Shown here: positions 21,001 to 23,056 of the stretch, in pieces
Layout of the letters: each line of letters opens with the position of its first letter
Numbering within the stretch: position 1 is the stretch's first letter
From: Penaeus vannamei
Taxonomy: Eukaryota; Arthropoda; Malacostraca; Decapoda; Penaeidae
NCBI RefSeq assembly: GCF_042767895.1
Contig: NC_091565.1
Span: 38,771,856-38,794,911 of the forward strand
Direction: 5' to 3'
Length of the DNA stretch: 23,056 bases
Notes under the pieces: generated by a model
Told to the model about the DNA's origin: nothing
What the model saw: only the letters and a program-made list of their open reading frames with translations
The model's database searches: none
Made by a program: the position numbers and the translations under genes

Positions 21001-21455
21001 CGCAGTACACATGAATCTTATGGAGGCGCAGTACACATGAATCTTATGGAGGCACAGTACACATGAATCATATGGAGGCGCAGTACACATGAATCTTATG
21101 GAGGCACAGTACACATGAATCTTATGGAGGCGCAGTACACATGAATCTTATGGAGGCGCAGTACACATGAATCTTATGGAGGCGCAGTACACATGAATCA
21201 TATGGAGGCGCAGTACACATGAATCTTATGGAGGCGCAGTACACATGAATCTTATGGAGGCGCAGTACACATGAATCTTATGGAGGCGCAGTACACATGA
21301 ATCTTATGGAGGCGCAGTACACATGAATCTTATGGAGGCGCAGTACACATGAATCTTATGGAGGCGCAGTACACATGAATCTTATGGAGGCGCAGTACAC
21401 ATGAATCTTATGGAGGCGCAGTGCACATGAATCTTAAGGAGCCGCAGTACACATA
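18057..21455 (+). repeat. 26-bp tandem array, about 131 copies, cut by gap
   Basis: Head-to-tail repeats with core GGAGGCGCAGTACACATGA and an ATCTTAT or ATCATAT link; the first GGCACAG starts at 18061 and the next at 18087, fixing the 26-bp period. Main variant sites are GGCGCAG/GGCACAG, GTACAC/GTGCAC/GTGCAT and CTTATGG/CATATGG/CTTAAGG. The leftmost units near the gap are enriched for GTGCATATG and TTAAGG; the rest are homogeneous. The last unit is degenerate (GGAGCCGCAG, CACATAAT). The unit is not a multiple of three and no frame beyond about 66 codons exists, so it is non-coding. Confidence 0.98.
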
Positions 21456-21534
21456 ATATAAGACCGGGCAATGGTTTCTTAAGATTTTTACGCGTAAGAA
21501 ATGCTTAGCAGAGCGTGCCTCTCGTAAACTAACC
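21456..21534. other. Unique flank of the 26-bp array
   Basis: Non-repetitive sequence with a perfect 10-bp palindrome TTACGCGTAA at 21488-21497. It leads into the decamer repeat via CTAACCTAACAG. Confidence 0.55.
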
Positions 21535-21605
21535 TAACAGATTCTAACAAATTCTAACAGATTCTAACAAATTCTAACAAATTCTAACAGATTCTAACAA
21601 ATCCA
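21535..21605. repeat. ATTCTAACA(A/G) decamer repeat
   Basis: Six exact-length copies of ATTCTAACAA or ATTCTAACAG at 21541-21600, flanked by partial copies. The last base alternates between A and G. Confidence 0.93.
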
Positions 21606-22050
21606 ACTGATTCTTCAAAAAAAGAGACAGCATCGTATATTGTGTGAAAATAAAAACCGACATTAGAAATTGACAGAACACTTGATCTTCTCCGAGCAAC
21701 ACTATTTCAAAAAGGGGGCGACCTGATAAGCCCCCGTAAAAAAAAAAGGGGGAGAGCAAGATAACAACAGATAACAATAGAGCACAAGAGGACTAGATTA
21801 CATATCGAGAGAAAGAAGGAGAGAAAAAGAGGTGTACAGATCACTCGATACTCGCCCGGTGATAACAGATCCTCGGCAGATAATCCAGCTATGTTGAAAT
21901 ATATACCCCAAACTAGACGCCCCAACTTTAGTCGCATAATCAGATCATATCCTCCGAAATAGAAGGCGAGCGAATGTAGATCAAGTACAGATCGTGATCA
22001 AACTGGTTTCAAGATCGCGGAATATACTGCCGTCTCGATTTCCCTTACCC

Positions 22051-22052
<2 letters not shown>
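21606..22052. other. Unique region upstream of a poly-A, possible retroposon body
   Basis: About 450 bp of complex sequence directly upstream of a 54-A run, the layout of a 3' truncated or short retroposon on the plus strand. No tRNA-type A/B boxes, reverse transcriptase motifs or target-site duplication can be supported. Minus-strand frames (21574-21777, 21707-21937) are hydrophobic and unrecognised. A GGGGGC/GCCCCC inverted repeat lies at 21714-21735. Confidence 0.4.

Positions 22053-22106
<54 letters not shown>
22053..22106 (+). repeat. Poly-A tract (54 bp)
   Basis: An uninterrupted run of 54 A after TTACCCCT. Length and purity suggest a young retroposon tail or strong homopolymer growth. 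Followed by GAGCCTTACACCCG. Confidence 0.92.
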
Positions 22107-22111
<5 letters not shown>

Positions 22112-22195
22112 TTACACCCGATCTTTAAGAGAAAAAAGAAAAGGAAGAAAGAAAAAGAAAATGTAACGCATAGGAAGTTGGTTTCACTTACTTAC
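22107..22195. other. A-rich then mixed sequence; intron side of candidate donor
   Basis: GAAAAAAGAAAAGG purine-rich bases followed by complex sequence. If 22196-22258 is an exon on the minus strand, this is the start of its downstream intron. The complement of 22190-22195 gives GTAAGT. Confidence 0.4.
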
Positions 22196-22258
22196 GGTAT
22201 CTTTGTATGTGGCGTGACTAGCATTTTTCTTTGTTGGAGCTCGCTGGGTAATGAATAG
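22196..22258 (-). other. Candidate 63-bp internal exon (minus strand)
   Basis: Read on the minus strand, TTTATCTTTCTTCACAG ends at 22259 and forms a strong pyrimidine tract plus AG acceptor. Sixty-three bases later comes GTAAGTAAGTG, a strong donor starting at 22195. The enclosed 63 bp is exactly 21 codons. It is open in two of three frames, one giving ITQRAPTKKNASHATYKDT and another YSLPSELQQRKMLVTPHTKI. The composition is unlike the repeats around it. No parent gene is visible in the window and I do not recognise either peptide. This is a splice-signal prediction only; chance is possible. Confidence 0.35.
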
Positions 22259-22357
22259 CTGTGAAGAAAGATAAACAAATAAATAAATGATATAAAAAGT
22301 GAGTGACAGTGAAAAAGGTGAATGTAAAACATGAGTGCCCGTGAAAAATATATAATT

Positions 22358-22358
<1 letters not shown>
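22259..22358. other. AT-rich sequence upstream of candidate exon
   Basis: On the minus strand this supplies the T-rich tract before the acceptor (TTTATTTATTTG). Otherwise AT-rich and without gene features. Confidence 0.4.
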
Positions 22359-22390
<32 letters not shown>

Positions 22391-22830
22391 CTGACAGACA
22401 TAGACAGAAATAGAAACAGAGACAGAGAGACAGACACAGAGACAGAGGTAGAGACAAATACAGACACAAAGACAGACAGAGAGAGAGAGAGAGAGGCTGA
22501 CAGACAGAGACAGAGAGACACACAGAGACAGAGACGGAGAGAGACAGAAAGAGACAGAGACAGAGACAGACGGAGACAAAGACAGAGAGGGAGAGAAAGA
22601 GAGAGAGACAGACAGACAGACAGACAAAGACAGAGAGAGAGAGAGAGACAGACAAAGACAGAGAGAGAGAGAGACAGACAGACAGAGAGGGAGAGAGAGA
22701 GAGAGAGAGAGAGAGAAACAGAGACAGAGAGAGAGACACAGACAGTGACAAAGACAAAGAGAGAGAGAGAGAGAGAGAGAAACAGAGACAAAGATAGACA
22801 GAGACAGAGAGAGAAAGAGAGAGAGAAAAA
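22359..22830. repeat. GA / GACA compound microsatellite
   Basis: (GA)n mixed with GACA, GAGACAGA and AGACAAAGA units over about 470 bp, ending in an A-run. Minus-strand frames (133, 199 and 265 codons) are Ser/Leu/Cys/Val translations and not genes, apart from short non-repeat ends. Confidence 0.95.
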
Positions 22831-23025
22831 AAAACATTAAATCATCGTGTGTGTGTGTTTTTCCGATTACCGGCTGTGGGAAAGGCACATCATCACCCCT
22901 TATTCGACGGCAGATTGTGAATGAACTTTTTAATCCGTGATGGAATGTCGTTTTATGAAAATAACGTTGAGAGCGTGACATTTGACTGACCTTTGACCTT
23001 TGTGGTTTGAATGATACACTTTTAT
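22831..23025. other. Unique right-end island
   Basis: A short GT run (about 22847-22858) followed by about 165 bp of complex sequence. A minus-strand frame begins at 22981 with a varied peptide (MSRSQRYFHKTTFHHGLKSS...) before entering the repeat. I do not recognise it and cannot support it as a gene. Confidence 0.45.
22987..22999 (-). promoter_or_regulatory. Perfect DR1 nuclear-receptor motif
   Basis: The minus strand reads AGGTCA-A-AGGTCA, two exact consensus half-sites spaced by one base. DR1 elements are bound by HNF4, RXR/USP and COUP-TF/SVP class nuclear receptors. It lies 729 bp upstream, in minus-strand sense, of the candidate exon. Binding and function are inferred from the motif alone. 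Confidence 0.45.
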
Positions 23026-23056
23026 TCTCTTCTTATATTATTATTATTATCATTAT
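23026..23056. repeat. (ATT)n microsatellite at window edge
   Basis: TTATATTATTATTATTATCATTAT, cut by the end of the window. Same family of units as 355-603. Confidence 0.85.

Noticed and set aside
21527..21540. Arthropod telomere repeat (TAACC)n from CTAACCTAACAG
   Set aside because: Only about two units, immediately replaced by an unrelated decamer; chance match.
21714..21747. Terminator-like hairpin GGGGGC...GCCCCC followed by an A-run
   Set aside because: Bacterial-type intrinsic terminators are not expected here; the stem is only 6 bp and no transcript is associated.
22000..22020. tRNA-type B box (GGTTTCAAGATC) suggesting a SINE
   Set aside because: Poor match to the B-box consensus and no A box at the expected distance.
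23026..23056. Link between the ATT repeats at both window ends as one duplicated segment
   Set aside because: Same simple motif only; no shared flanking sequence.

Overview
The window looks like gene-poor, repeat-saturated DNA from an animal nuclear genome. I could not identify a convincing complete gene, RNA gene, transposase or reverse transcriptase. Nearly every long open frame is a translation of a microsatellite or of a strand-biased polypurine/polypyrimidine tract, so none is annotated as a gene. The density and variety of simple repeats, with (CT)n, (GT)n, (AT)n, (ATT)n, (ACC)n and minisatellites packed end to end, resembles decapod crustaceans and especially penaeid shrimps. That assignment is inference from general knowledge of those genomes; nothing in the window is diagnostic. 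A run of exactly 500 N (17557-18056) marks a scaffold join.

Layout. 1-1089 is AT-rich unique DNA with a poly-T and an ATT/ATC array. 1090-2610 is C-rich polypyrimidine. 2611-4264 alternates short unique islands with GGAT, GT/CA and G-rich minisatellite blocks. 4265-7085 is a tandem array of a 29-bp unit, about 97 copies. 7283-7456 and 10190-10344 are two copies of one dispersed repeat in the same orientation. They enclose an (AT)n-(CT)n-(ACC)n block of about 2.7 kb. 10345-11572 holds GA and CT tracts and a unique island. 11573-14516 is a pyrimidine tract of about 2.9 kb, interrupted once at 14048-14140. From about 14533 to 15778 the strand bias reverses to purine. 16003-16678 is an AGT/GGT array. 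18057-21455 is a tandem array of a 26-bp unit, about 131 copies, cut on its left by the gap. The last 1.6 kb holds a 10-bp repeat, unique DNA ending in a pure A54 run, a possible small minus-strand exon (22196-22258), a GA/GACA tract and a perfect DR1 nuclear-receptor half-site pair.

There are no identified genes to combine into a pathway. The most informative structure is in the tandem arrays. Both the 26-bp and 29-bp arrays show higher-order organisation: a 424-bp exact match at a 520-bp (20-unit) offset, a tandem 116-bp (4-unit) block, and variant domains. The (ACC)n block also carries long-range duplications at about 550 and 620 bp. The only hints of transcribed, spliced sequence are the candidate exon near the right end and two short complex islands (11210-11572 and 14048-14140).
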